Assembly (NCBI RefSeq): GCF_047663525.1
Contig: NC_092587.1
Coordinates: forward strand, 42,554,501-42,618,500
DNA: 64,000 bases
Direction of reading: 5' to 3'
Source: Anas platyrhynchos
Taxonomy: Eukaryota > Chordata > Aves > Anseriformes > Anatidae
In this document: positions 32,901-42,778 of the stretch, in pieces
How the letters are laid out: each line of letters starts with the position of its first letter
How positions within the stretch are numbered: the stretch's first letter is position 1
Made by a program: the position numbers and the translations under genes
The notes under the pieces: generated by a model
Seen by the model: the letters and a program-made list of their open reading frames with translations, nothing else
Database searches by the model: none
Told to the model about the DNA's origin: nothing

Positions 32901-35900
32901 GCCTCCTGACCGCCTCCAACATTAGCAAGGTGGCTCTTTCCAAGCAGCATGTGCCCAGGCATTGTGTCACCCATTCCTTGCCAGGGAGGCAGCAAATTCT
33001 GCCTCATCTACACAAATAGCACGGGCTCCTTGTCTGCCCAGGTTGGATGGGGATATCCCCTGGTCCTCACTGCAAAAAGGTGACGGGGGAAGCACCTACC
33101 ACATGCGACTTCCAAGCTGTTCCTTTCTCTGGGGCACGCGAAGAGGAATTCAGTCCTGATTTTGTGGCTCGGCAACCAGTGGGGTTTATTAGCAAGGGGC
33201 AGATCAAATTGTACCGTGCAACTGAAACAAAACATCCCAAGTTATTTCTGGAGCCTTTGCCAGGGAGGCTTGCGGAGGGGCAGCTGAACCAAGCCAACGT
33301 CGGAGCGTCTCACGGGAGGAAGCGGGCCCCTTTCTGCCACCACATGAGGGGCACATCCCTGCGTTGGCATGCGTGGCCCCACTGGGCTTTCAGAGGGAGG
33401 CTGCGCACCCTTTCCTCTGGCCTCACACACCGCTCTGCAGCAGGCTTGCTGCAGCCGGCCCTGCTGCAGCAAGAGGCAGTGGCTGCCACCGGGAGAAGCC
33501 TTGCAGCTGCGGTGCCCGCCACTTCTGTCAGCTCGTTCCTTCTGCGGGAGCTCCTCCGCATCTGCCTGCGCTCTCGGGGCTGGACTCGGCCAAATTTACT
33601 GCGTGTGTGCAGCTTAAATCCCAGCGCGGCTGGGGCGGGGGGCACGGGTTGGGGGGGAGGGGGGGCTGAACACCCAGCGCTGAGGTGCTGAGGAAACCGG
33701 CAGATCACCAGAGCTGGGAGCCCGCCCGGCCCCTCCTCGCCTCTCACCGCTATGTAGGGCAGCGGGAGATTAAACCCAGGCCGGGAGCAGCGGGGTGGCT
33801 GCCGTGACAGGGCCCCCGGAGCGGCGGGGCCGCTGAGGGGAGCGCTGAGGAGCCGCCGCCTCCCTCCCTCCCCTCAGCCCCCGGCCGTTAACGGTCGCCT
33901 CAGGGGGGGGCACGATCGCTTCTGCGCATGCGCCAGCGCTCTCCGCCCACGCTCCCCCCCCGCCCCGAGGAGCAGCTGGCGGTGACGCAGCGCCCGGGAG
34001 GCGGCGCGAGGGGCGGGGCCCCGCATGCAAATGAGCCGCGCGGAGCCTGCCCTCGCACGTGCCCCGGCGGGCGGGGGGCGCGTGCCCGCGCCGGCCTCGG
34101 AGGGGCGGGGTGGGCGGGGCCTGCGGCCGGGGGACCAATCCCGGCGGGGCGAGGCGGCGGCGCTCATGAATATTGAAGCGGGCGGGCGGCGCGCATGCGC
34201 AGTGTGCGGCTCGCGCGCCGTCTCCGCTCCGGCTCGGCGCTCGTCGTCGGGGCCCGGGGAGCCGCCGCGCGCCGCGGCCGTTGGCGACCGTTGGCAGCCG
34301 TTGGCAGCCCGGCAGGCGCCCGCCGCCTCACGGGGAGTATGCCCGGCCGCGCCCCGCACCAGGAGGCGGCGGCGGCGGCTGCGGCTGCGGCTGGGGGGGG
34401 AGCGGAGCCCACGGCAGCCGGGGGCAGCGCGGGGGCCGGCGGGCGGCAGGAGCAGCGGGGCCTGCCCGGGGCCTTCCCGCTGGTGCTGAAGAAGCTGATG
34501 GAGAACCCGCCGCGGGACGCGCGCCTGGGTGAGCGCGCGGGGGCGGCGGGAGCGCGCGGCGCCCCCCTTCCCCTCCTCCTCCTCCTCCTCCCCCTCTCCC
34601 GGTTCCCCCCCCCTTCCTTTCCCTTCCCGCCCCGCGCCTCAGGGGCGGGCCCCGCCGGTACCGGGGCGGCCGCCGTGGAAGTGCCGGCCGCGGGGCCCGG
34701 GGGCCTTGGCTCGGTCTCGAGGGAGGGTCGGGGCTGTCTCCGTGGTTGTCAGGCCCAGCGTGCTGGTGTCTCGTAAAGATGAGGCCTTGCAGTGAGGAGT
34801 TTTAGGGCTGACAGTAGTTTGGGGGAGCCTCAGCACATCATATCCAGCACCAACCCTAGCGCAAGCAAGGTTGGCGAGATCTTTCCTAGTCAGGATCCCA
34901 GTTAAGATCCATCAGCTCTGTATGCCTAACATTACCCAGCACCATGTAAACGTGCTCATCTTCTGACTCCGTCAAATATTTTTCTCATTTCTGCCTAATA
35001 TATACATATATATAGTCAGCGGCTGGTAAAGGCTTGGCCGTGTTGCTATGGCACAGGATGCTGCAGTGCACAGAACCTTGAATCTACAATATTATGGGGG
35101 TGCCGAGGTTATTGGCTTCGCCCAGTCCTTTTCAGAGGTGACAGCGCTAGCAGGAACAACTGAAGTTAGTGTCTGGAAGCTGTGGTGGTAGCTGGCTGGG
35201 ACAGGGGGACTTGTCCAGCATCGTGTCATCTAGCGTATGCAGGTGTAAAATGTTAACACAAGTTTCATGTCTTGCGTTGTTTTGAAGTTAGAAACATCCG
35301 ATCCTTTTCCTTTTACTAGATGACCCCATTCCAGCTTGGGGAGGTGCACAGCGTGACTCTCTCAAGTTCGCTAGTGGGTCTGTTGCATTTTGATTACCCC
35401 TTTCCATTCACGCTGTGGTGAAGTTCAGACTGTGCTCATTCTTAAAACTTCTCTGTGGACTTCTTTAAGTCCAGCTTGTACTATAACATTTCACACTTAA
35501 GACTCGTTGCCTTCTGTTTTTTTGATCTCTTGGTGCTTTTCTTGTTTGTGTATTTGCAAGACCTGGGGGGAGACACCTGTGTTAGCAGGAAGACATTCTT
35601 GTAAAATTAAGAGCCTTGTAAGTAGAACTGGGATTACTGAGCTCAGAGGATCCTCCTTGTGTTTTTTGCTCCTTTGCAATACATTTTAAAGGCTTAATGA
35701 TTTGCTTAAAAGCGGTGTGTTTTCAGTAGGCTTTCTGAGAAAGGGCCCTGTGCCACCTACCTGACATGCCTGTTGACAAAATCCAATTTTTCTATATTAT
35801 TTTGAGAGAAACGGTATCAACTAGCTGCAGTTGTGTCCATTTATAGTCTGCACAAGCTACCTATGGGTTTTCCAACTGCCTTGGGTAATTTGACTACCCA

Positions 35901-38900
35901 GTAAGCAAGCAGGCTTTCTAATCCTTCTGAGCAACAGAGGAGGGCATCCAGTTCCAAATGAATGCCATCGTCTTGAATACTCTGCCATGCACTGAGTATA
36001 TCTGACAGTGCTTGCTGCAGATTGTTCTCGTGTGTAGTGCACGAGTTAAATAAAAGTAATAATAATAAAAACAAAAATCTGTGGGGTAAGGGAAGAAATT
36101 AATGCTCTGGCGCAGGAGTGTAGGTCTTTCCTGTTAATAACGAGCTGCTGCATGCTCTCCAGTCCAAAGGATGCCTTAATCACCAGTTGCCTGCTGCTGT
36201 GGCAGGAGTGCCTCAACAACCGTCACATAATGGGCATCGGGAATACGTGACCCTATAACCCATCTTGTTGCACTGTCACAAATGGGGCTGAAGGTCTATG
36301 GAAGCAGCAGCCTTACTCTGTACAGTGTTTGCAGGATAATTTGACGATATATTGTCAAGGAAGGGGAAGTTTGTCAAAAAAGCTTGTGTATTGTTTGTGG
36401 CTGGGTGGCACTTGATAGTAGTGGCCAAAATGCCGTGCCTTTCCTTGAGGAAAATCGAGGATGTGGAAAAAAAGCTCTTTGCAGGTTGCTGCTTTTGGCC
36501 AAAATACCAGCATTTCTAACCGTTTGCAACCTTCAGTTTTCGTTGCTGAAATGATTTCACATAAACTAGTAACCTCTCTTTTAACAGCAGACATACAGGC
36601 TAGTTAATAGGTCACGGTAGCAGAATGAGGGGGCTAAATTGGACATGAGCTACCAGCTGTAGAACTACAGTCCAGATTTACCAGGGTGACCTTGAATCAC
36701 TGCAAATGGAGCCTCTTAGGATACTGCAGCTCTGCTGTCAGGTAATACCTGTTTACCCTATAAATATCTTCAGAGAATTAATGTTTCAGGTCCCTGCGCT
36801 GGGGCAGGTGGGGACTTCCCCCTCAAGATGCAAGAAGTTAATTAGCGTTTCATTAGATATTGTGTACCCAGCAGGATGGTGTGCAGCAGAAATAAAAATT
36901 AAATGAATTGAAAGAAAGCCAGTGGGAAAATGTTACTGTAAAAAAGATGATGTGACAGTTGTATCTTTTTGTGTGTTGTGTTTGAAATACATGGGCACTT
37001 GATACACCTGCTAACAGCTGCTATTTTAATTTTGTTTCAGATATTGCTGTTAGAAGTGAGGGGGGAGAGAGAGTCAGCACAACTAAACAAAGACAGCACT
37101 GGGGACCTGGTATTTGCCCAGTTCTCAATGTGTAGCAAAAGGGGGAAAAAAATGATGCTCTCATGTGAAGAAAGGATCTAATTTGGTGTGAGCTAGGGAC
37201 AATAGCAGGAGGAAGTTGGAAGGACCACAGGGTTTTTTTTCAGGGTACTGAAGTACAGCAGGATGATGGTGCACATCTAAAACGTGCCGAAAGATCTGAG
37301 AAGAGCCACACGTGCTAGAGGTATAGTCTATGGGCATCCGTCTTCTGAAAAACACTTACCAGCTTTATGTTGTGTCTACTAATTACCAAAAGTTTCTTTG
37401 CTAATGCAATGCCTCAAACAGAGATGTTGCAAAACAAAAGCACTGCTGGCTTGTATTAAAACTTGCATAGTTTATAATGGAGTACTGTTGTTTTTAAGAA
37501 TAAGCAGCGATTTTTTTTTTTTTAGTTGACATTTTGACTCAACATTCACAAGTTGTTTATCACGTTGATTAAAAAATAAAGCGATTTACAAAGAAGTTAC
37601 TGTCACTTGCATTTCTTTTGGTGATGCCCTTGTTAGGATACTGTCCACAATCCCCAGTGCAAATCTCAGTTGTTTTGCTGGGCAGTATGCAAACCTTATG
37701 GAAATGCACAATCCCAGAAACAGAAGCTTGATGTAAAATGGCTATTGTGATCTGGTAGGGTGTGCTGCACTAGTAAGTGACATCATCTTTGTGTGTGAAG
37801 CCGAGCAGACACCATTTCCTTGCTAGCTTCAAGTAGAAGCTATTTAGAAGCATTTAGTTGATTTGGATTGTGACTGTTAACCTACACGTTTGCTGTGCAC
37901 AAGCAAAAGGTAGGAGAGTTAATAAAAAGAGGTTTATGGCAGGGATAGGCTTTGGGAGATAAAAGTTGGGAGGCAGCAGTGTGAAATTACAAGGGGGAAG
38001 ACCCACAGCTGCAAGGACATGATGTTAACGGAGCTCAGATCCAGAAGCTGCTGGTCTGAATTTAACGTGCTCTTTAGGCACTTGCTGTTAGTCCCAAGCC
38101 TGTGGTTGGTAAGTATTTTCTCAGATGCTTTAATTTATGCATCTTCTATTGTATAAAATGTTCAGAGTATGGTAGATTAAAACGATAGTTTACTTGGTAT
38201 GGCAGTGCTGTTCTTTAAGCCATAAAAAGCTCTTTCAGTTTCAGTTCCATACCAGCTAAGGCAACAGCAGAGGGAATGCCAATTCCATCAGAACAGGTTT
38301 TATATAAATAGGATTTTCTGATTTAGAGCGGAGTTTCACCTCTCTCCCATCCCTGATAAAGTAGAATACTCCTTTGGTCTAGGCTGGCTGCAATACGCTG
38401 CCCTATTGCCAAAGGTTTATGCGTTTTGTCAGGAAAACTGGAGATCCCAACTGGTCCGCTGTGCATCCCTGCAGCCCTTGATCCCTCAAACCGGGTAGCT
38501 GTCCATTTCTGGGATAAGGCAGCATTCCCAGCTGGTATGGGTGCAACTGGTGGCCGCTCCTTTTGATGGCAGTGCTGGCTCAAGTAGCCCCAGCCCTGGC
38601 GCTGCTGCTGCAGTGCCTCCTTGCAGTGCTGGTAGAACTGCATGGCTACACGGAGAACTGGATCAGGAAAATGACTTGGATTTTTTTTTTGCCAGCTTAT
38701 TTTTGTCTCTTAAATTATGTAATTATTCTATAACTTGAGTTTTCTGCTTGGAGGCTGTCCCAGACGATTGTTAAGATTCAGTAGCTATGGGGAACGTAGA
38801 AACAGCCATTTTTCTGTGTTTTGTGCCCTGTAGCATAGTAAATGGAGAATTTCATCAGTCTTTTGTGGCTTGGGGGTGGGGTGTGGGAGTATGCCTTATT

Positions 38901-41900
38901 AGACATCTCCCCAAAGAGTAAAAATTGTGTGTACTCTGAGCTATCTATAGCGAACAGCATTTGGAGCTATTACTTTGTGTGGACATGCTGAGTCATTTTG
39001 GAAAGAAATGCATCTAAAATCCTGAACAATAGTGGTTCGGGTCTCTGCTGTGCTGTGGGCATTTGAACTAATTTTCAAATGTAATTTGAAAATCCATATT
39101 TTGTTCTTTTTTGTATCTAAATTATTCTTCTGCATCTTCTTTCTCTTGTGTATAGAATAAACTGTTCTGCTTCCTCGGAGTCCTCTTAATGGCTTCCACT
39201 GTAATCCTACTTACAGACATTCACTTCCCCATCTTCCAGGACAAGTCTGTTTCTAAAAACAAAAGCTATTTTGCAGTGACTAGTGAATAATAAGCTAGAT
39301 GCAGCGTTATATCACACTTGGGTAAGTTATCACAGCAATGATAATCGATCTGCAAGGCTACTCAAATATCTGTGGTCCAGCCATCGCAGGGAGCCAGAGC
39401 GCTGCATACTGAGCAGAAAGGAATGTTGCCTTTCAACATCTGCATTTTCAGATTGTGTCACGAGGCAGAAATACAGTTTACTGAATTTCCTTTCCTGGGA
39501 TTTTTGTTTGACTCTTAAACCTTGGGTCTGTCCTGTGTTGCAGCTCGTACAGTGACCTACTTGTATCTTTCAGATAAAGAGAAGAAGATAAAGCTTGAGG
39601 AAGATGAGGCAGCAGCTGCCAGCACTATGGCAGTCTCGGCTTCCCTTATGCCGCCCATTTGGGACAAAACTATTCCTTATGATGGAGAGTCTTTCCACCT
39701 GGAGTACATGGATCTGGATGAGTTCCTCCTGGAGAACGGAATTCCTTCCAGCCCTACTCACCTGGATTTGAACCAGAATCCACTCTTGCCTGTGGCTGAG
39801 CTGGAAGGAAAGGAGTCTGCCAGTGCTTCCACTGGTTCTCCTGCATCATCCTCTTCCACTGCAGTTTACCAGCAATCTGAAGCAGCCTCCAGCACAGGTA
39901 GATAGAATAATGTGGGGCTTTGAGGGATTTTTGTTCTGCTATCAAAAGGTGCCTCTTTGGATCAAAGAGGAGATGTGCTAACGCATTGGTGTTAGCTGTA
40001 GCAGGTTAAGTAGCTCAAAACATGCTCGATTTAGAGCTCAGTCCGTGTGTCAATTCATGAAGATGCTGCCTCTCTTCTTCCTTAGTCTCCCTCCTGGAAA
40101 AGTGAATTAGTGTCTGTGAGTCTGCAGTCTCATTCTCTTTTTGAAATCAGAACTGGAATGCCAGCATAAGGAATTTACTTTTTTTGGTGTTGCTCATTTG
40201 GTGGGAAGCTGGGTCTGTCGTGAATGTAGTTGCTCAGGTTATGTTGTAACAGAGTTGAGAGTTTGTGACAGGTCATTTGTACTGCTTTGGCTTGATCTGC
40301 TTGGGTAAACTTGTGCTAACAATGTATTTCAAATAACAATGCTTAGATAAAATAACAAAGCAGTTCTTCTTTGGTAGCCTGTGAAACAGGAGAACTGAGT
40401 TTTGGAAGAGGTTTGTTAATGATGCAGTTTGATGTTCTGTGTTGCTTTGAAGAGGGAATGGAGAAAAAAAGAAACAAAACTATGTACTTAAATGGTACTA
40501 GGAAACTTCTACTTTTTGTGAGCAGTATGGAGATCTTCCCTATTAAAGAATTTAGCGGCTCAGTTTGCTCCAGACCTGGAGTTTAAACATCATAGCCTGT
40601 AAATGTGCACAGTGCTGCTTCATGAGCAGGGTTTACAGAAAGCATTTTGCTGAGGGCCCCTTCTTCAGAACCTGTGAGAAGAGCAAACTGTGGTAAGACG
40701 TAAGGTGTGGGTTTTTTCCAGGTGGTGTATGAAAAGACTTATTCATTGATCCCTACTTCAAATTGCACTGACAATTGCAGTTCACATTTACGAAGTTTGT
40801 AAGTGATATATAAATATGATAAAGTTCATACGAATGCTGTGTCAGGCAACTTGTTGGGGATGTTTCTGTTTCCATGCGGCAAGGAAATAGCATACTATGG
40901 CATTTTTAGCAAACCTACGTTTGTTTAGTCCTTTAGAAATGCAGTTATCTGACCTTTGAAGGTCCGAGGGACTGCAGGTTTCAGTCGAGCTTGTTTCCAT
41001 GATGTTTTCTAAGGCACTAAACTCGGGCTGATACAAATTTCTTACTTAAAGCTTGCCACAGCAATGTTAATGTGTTCTCAAGTACACAAAGCATGCTGAG
41101 GAAGTCTTAGATCTTGTCCCACATCTGTCTACTCATGTCTGTTAGTCTGGCAGATGTTCCTGGAGCTTATTCTTACATGGACCATGTAGCTTCTCTCTGT
41201 AAGAGAGCACCTGTTAGAGAAATACCAAGTAATAATACTACTAAATGCCACTACATACTAGCAGATAGTAGATGCCCAACTTGGTTTCTGAGTGAATTCT
41301 CTTCATCCTGCTGAACGTGTTGTAACTTCTCCTGTTTTTGCCAGAATCCCCACTACAGAATGAGCGAAATACACCCAGCCCCATTGATCCTGACTGTGTA
41401 GAAGTTGAGGTGAATTTTAACCCTGACCCTGCTGATTTAGTGCTGTCCAGTGTGCCTGGTGGTGAGCTCTTCAATCCTCGCAAGCACAAGTTCACTGAAG
41501 AGGATCTGAAACCACAACCGATGATTAAAAAAGCAAAGAAGGTTTTTGTCCCAGATGAGCAAAAGGTAACAGATTTATTACTGCAGACTTCTCTAGGGCT
41601 TGATCAAAGTTTTTCACTCTTTGACCAAACACTTTGACATACAAAGGTAATGTGCTATACCTTCCTGATTGGACAAAATCATTGCCAAGAATAGAACTGG
41701 CAAGTCAGCTGCTGTTCTTGCTGTTTTGCTGGTTTAATACCATGAGATAATTACTGGGCAGGAGCAACTTAAAGTGCTGTACACAGGAGTTAGAAGAACT
41801 ATCAAGTTGCAAACTCATCAGTTGCACTTTTGAAGGCCAGTGTATGTATCTGACCAGCATTATGCGTGATCCAGCTGTAAGCAGCCCAGACAACAGAACA

Positions 41901-42349
41901 TGCTTTGCATGGAAGCTCATGCCTGAACTGAAATTAAGTAAAGGGTGCGTTTCAGTTGGACAGCTCAGTAGCCAAGTCTTAATCTCCCTAGTTCTAACAG
42001 TTAATTTTGTTTGTCTTAAAACAAGACTTGTGTGGGGATGAAATCTTACATAAACTGATATGTAATGTCAGGTTTTATAACTGATATAAAATGTCAGGTT
42101 GGCATCTTTTTCCTTTTTTTATTTTTGTTACAGGATGAAAAATACTGGACAAGGCGAAAGAAGAACAATGTGGCAGCAAAGCGTTCCCGTGATGCTCGGC
42201 GATTAAAGGAGAATCAGATAACAATCCGTGCAGCCTTTCTTGAGAAAGAAAATACAGCCCTGAGGACGGAGGTTGCAGAGCTGCGCAAGGAAGTGGGGCG
42301 ATGCAAGAACATTGTTTCTAAATACGAGACCAGATACGGACCCTTGTAA
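29894..42349 (+). CDS. TEF: TEF, isoform from the upstream first exon (287 aa)
   Basis: Joins 29894-29996, 39574-39897, 41345-41565 and 42134-42349. The upstream first exon encodes [20 protein letters not shown] and ends ...PWTNKMT, replacing the Ala/Gly-rich N-terminus of the other form. It leaves in phase 1, like the downstream first exon, so both join the shared exon 2 in frame. The known function is a PAR-bZIP transcription factor that binds D-box sites (RTTAYGTAAY) as homodimer or with DBP and HLF, driving circadian and metabolic output. The chicken gene is also known as VBP, which binds the vitellogenin II promoter. Alternative N-termini from alternative promoters are established for this family. 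Confidence 0.9.
33750..34760 (+). promoter_or_regulatory. TEF: TEF CpG-island promoter
   Basis: Very GC- and CpG-rich block around the TEF start. Motifs seen are NRF1-type TGCGCATGCGCC (33923-33934) and GCGCATGCGC (34191-34200), octamer ATGCAAAT (34025-34032), E-box CACGTG (34056-34061), GC boxes (about 34102-34120) and CCAAT (34135-34139). No TATA box. The E-box fits TEF's known control by CLOCK/BMAL1, but occupancy is inferred. Confidence 0.8.
34339..34528 (+). CDS. TEF: TEF first coding exon in CpG island
   Basis: ATG at 34339 with A at -3 and donor gtgagc at 34529. The frame stays open upstream to an ATG at 34195, which lies inside an NRF1 motif in weak context. I chose 34339 because residues typical of TEF begin after it. 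Confidence 0.9.
34339..42349 (+). CDS. TEF: TEF, isoform from the CpG-island first exon (316 aa)
   Basis: Joins 34339-34528, 39574-39897, 41345-41565 and 42134-42349 with no frameshift: 951 nt including TAA. Residues 1-63 come from exon 1 with a nine-Ala tract, a Gly-rich part and [18 protein letters not shown], a segment conserved in vertebrate TEF. Residues 64-171 hold the acidic activation region ([20 protein letters not shown]). Residues 172-245 hold the proline- and acid-rich PAR domain. Residues 246-316 hold the bZIP, with basic motif [13 protein letters not shown] and a leucine zipper. The protein is nuclear. The match to mammalian TEF is strong across all exons, and DBP and HLF differ in these segments. 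Confidence 0.96.
38714..38723. promoter_or_regulatory. TEF: Perfect D-box in TEF intron 1
   Basis: ATTATGTAAT fits the consensus RTTAYGTAAY bound by TEF, DBP, HLF and the repressor NFIL3. It lies about 850 bp before exon 2. Function is inferred. Confidence 0.5.
39574..39897 (+). CDS. TEF: TEF shared exon 2 (activation region)
   Basis: The acceptor is tatctttcag to 39573 and the donor gtagat at 39898. It encodes [20 protein letters not shown] through EAASSTG, including [20 protein letters not shown]. Internal Met codons ([10 protein letters not shown]) could give a shorter form, as reported for related PAR factors. Confidence 0.96.
39898..41344 (+). other. TEF: TEF intron 2
   Basis: 1.45-kb AT-rich intron. 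Nothing further was recognised. Confidence 0.85.
41345..41565 (+). CDS. TEF: TEF shared exon 3 (PAR domain)
   Basis: The acceptor is tttttgccag to 41344 and the donor gtaaca at 41566. It encodes [20 protein letters not shown] through FVPDEQK. The stretch [20 protein letters not shown] and [11 protein letters not shown] is the PAR signature. Confidence 0.97.
41566..42133 (+). other. TEF: TEF intron 3
   Basis: 568-bp intron. A tandem duplication at 42053-42102 repeats the likely branch-point region just before exon 4. Confidence 0.85.
42053..42102 (+). repeat. TEF: Imperfect tandem duplication before TEF exon 4
   Basis: Two copies of aactgatat..aatgtcaggtt (42053-42076 and 42081-42102, period 28). 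Each contains CTGAT, a plausible branch point, 76 and 48 nt before the acceptor. Confidence 0.7.
42134..42349 (+). CDS. TEF: TEF shared exon 4 (bZIP) and stop
   Basis: The acceptor is ttgttacag to 42133 and the stop TAA is at 42347-42349. It encodes [20 protein letters not shown], the leucine zipper and the family ending KYETRYGPL. Confidence 0.98.
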   Translation, partial: DEKYWTRRKKNNVAAKRSRDARRLKENQITIRAAFLEKENTALRTEVAELRKEVGRCKNIVSKYETRYGPL

Positions 42350-42420
42350 GCACACCCCTTTTCATTGTTAGGGCTCCTTGTTTTAGCCTCTTAAACTTCT
42401 CTGCTTTCTGTAGAGACTCA

Positions 42421-42426
42421 AATAAA
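42421..42426 (+). terminator. TEF: Proximal AATAAA, TEF short-UTR candidate
   Basis: AATAAA lies 72 nt after the stop. A 26-T run begins about 115 nt further on. Confidence 0.45.
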
Positions 42427-42540
42427 GTTTTGGAGGCTTTGCCATTTTGCATATATACAAAAAAAAAAATCTGTTGGCACAACTTGTTCAGGTCCTTTCC
42501 TGATCATGTTGCCCAAAATCTTAGTGTCCATAGTTACAAC

Positions 42541-42566
42541 TTTTTTTTTTTTTTTTTTTTTTTTTT
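42541..42566 (+). repeat. TEF: T26 homopolymer in TEF 3' UTR
   Basis: Twenty-six consecutive T about 190 nt after the stop codon. Confidence 0.9.
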
Positions 42567-42725
42567 AAACACTGATAGAGCACTTTCTGATGTTGTACAA
42601 GAGAACAGATTCACCTGTCTGGAGGAATATATGTGGATCCCTCCTGACGGGACAGGGCTTTTGCTTTCTGTTCTAATCTCCTTTTTTTAAATGGAGAAAG
42701 AGCCTGAGGGATTCTGGTCCTTGCT

Positions 42726-42727
<2 letters not shown>

Positions 42728-42759
<32 letters not shown>

Positions 42760-42778
42760 CAAAATAAAAAAAAAAAAA
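42728..42778 (+). repeat. TEF: T29 tract followed by A-rich tract (inverted repeat)
   Basis: Twenty-nine T (42728-42756), then aatc, then AAAAT and 13 A (42761-42778). In the mRNA the two tracts can pair into an A-U stem with a tiny loop. Both tracts are likely length-polymorphic. Confidence 0.85.

Larger units (their letters stand above)
29997..39573 (+). other. TEF: TEF intron 1 (of the upstream-start transcript)
   Basis: The 9.6-kb span includes the second promoter and first exon. From 34.8 kb on it is AT-rich and contains a D-box at 38714-38723. Perfect CACGTG E-boxes occur at 30012, 30833, 31266, 32784 and 37309, besides the one in the CpG island. I recognised no coding sequence apart from the downstream first exon. 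Confidence 0.8.

Noticed and set aside
33874..34489. Long open frames on both strands in the TEF CpG island, other than the TEF frame
   Set aside because: High GC removes stop codons. Only one frame continues into conserved TEF residues and a phase-1 donor.
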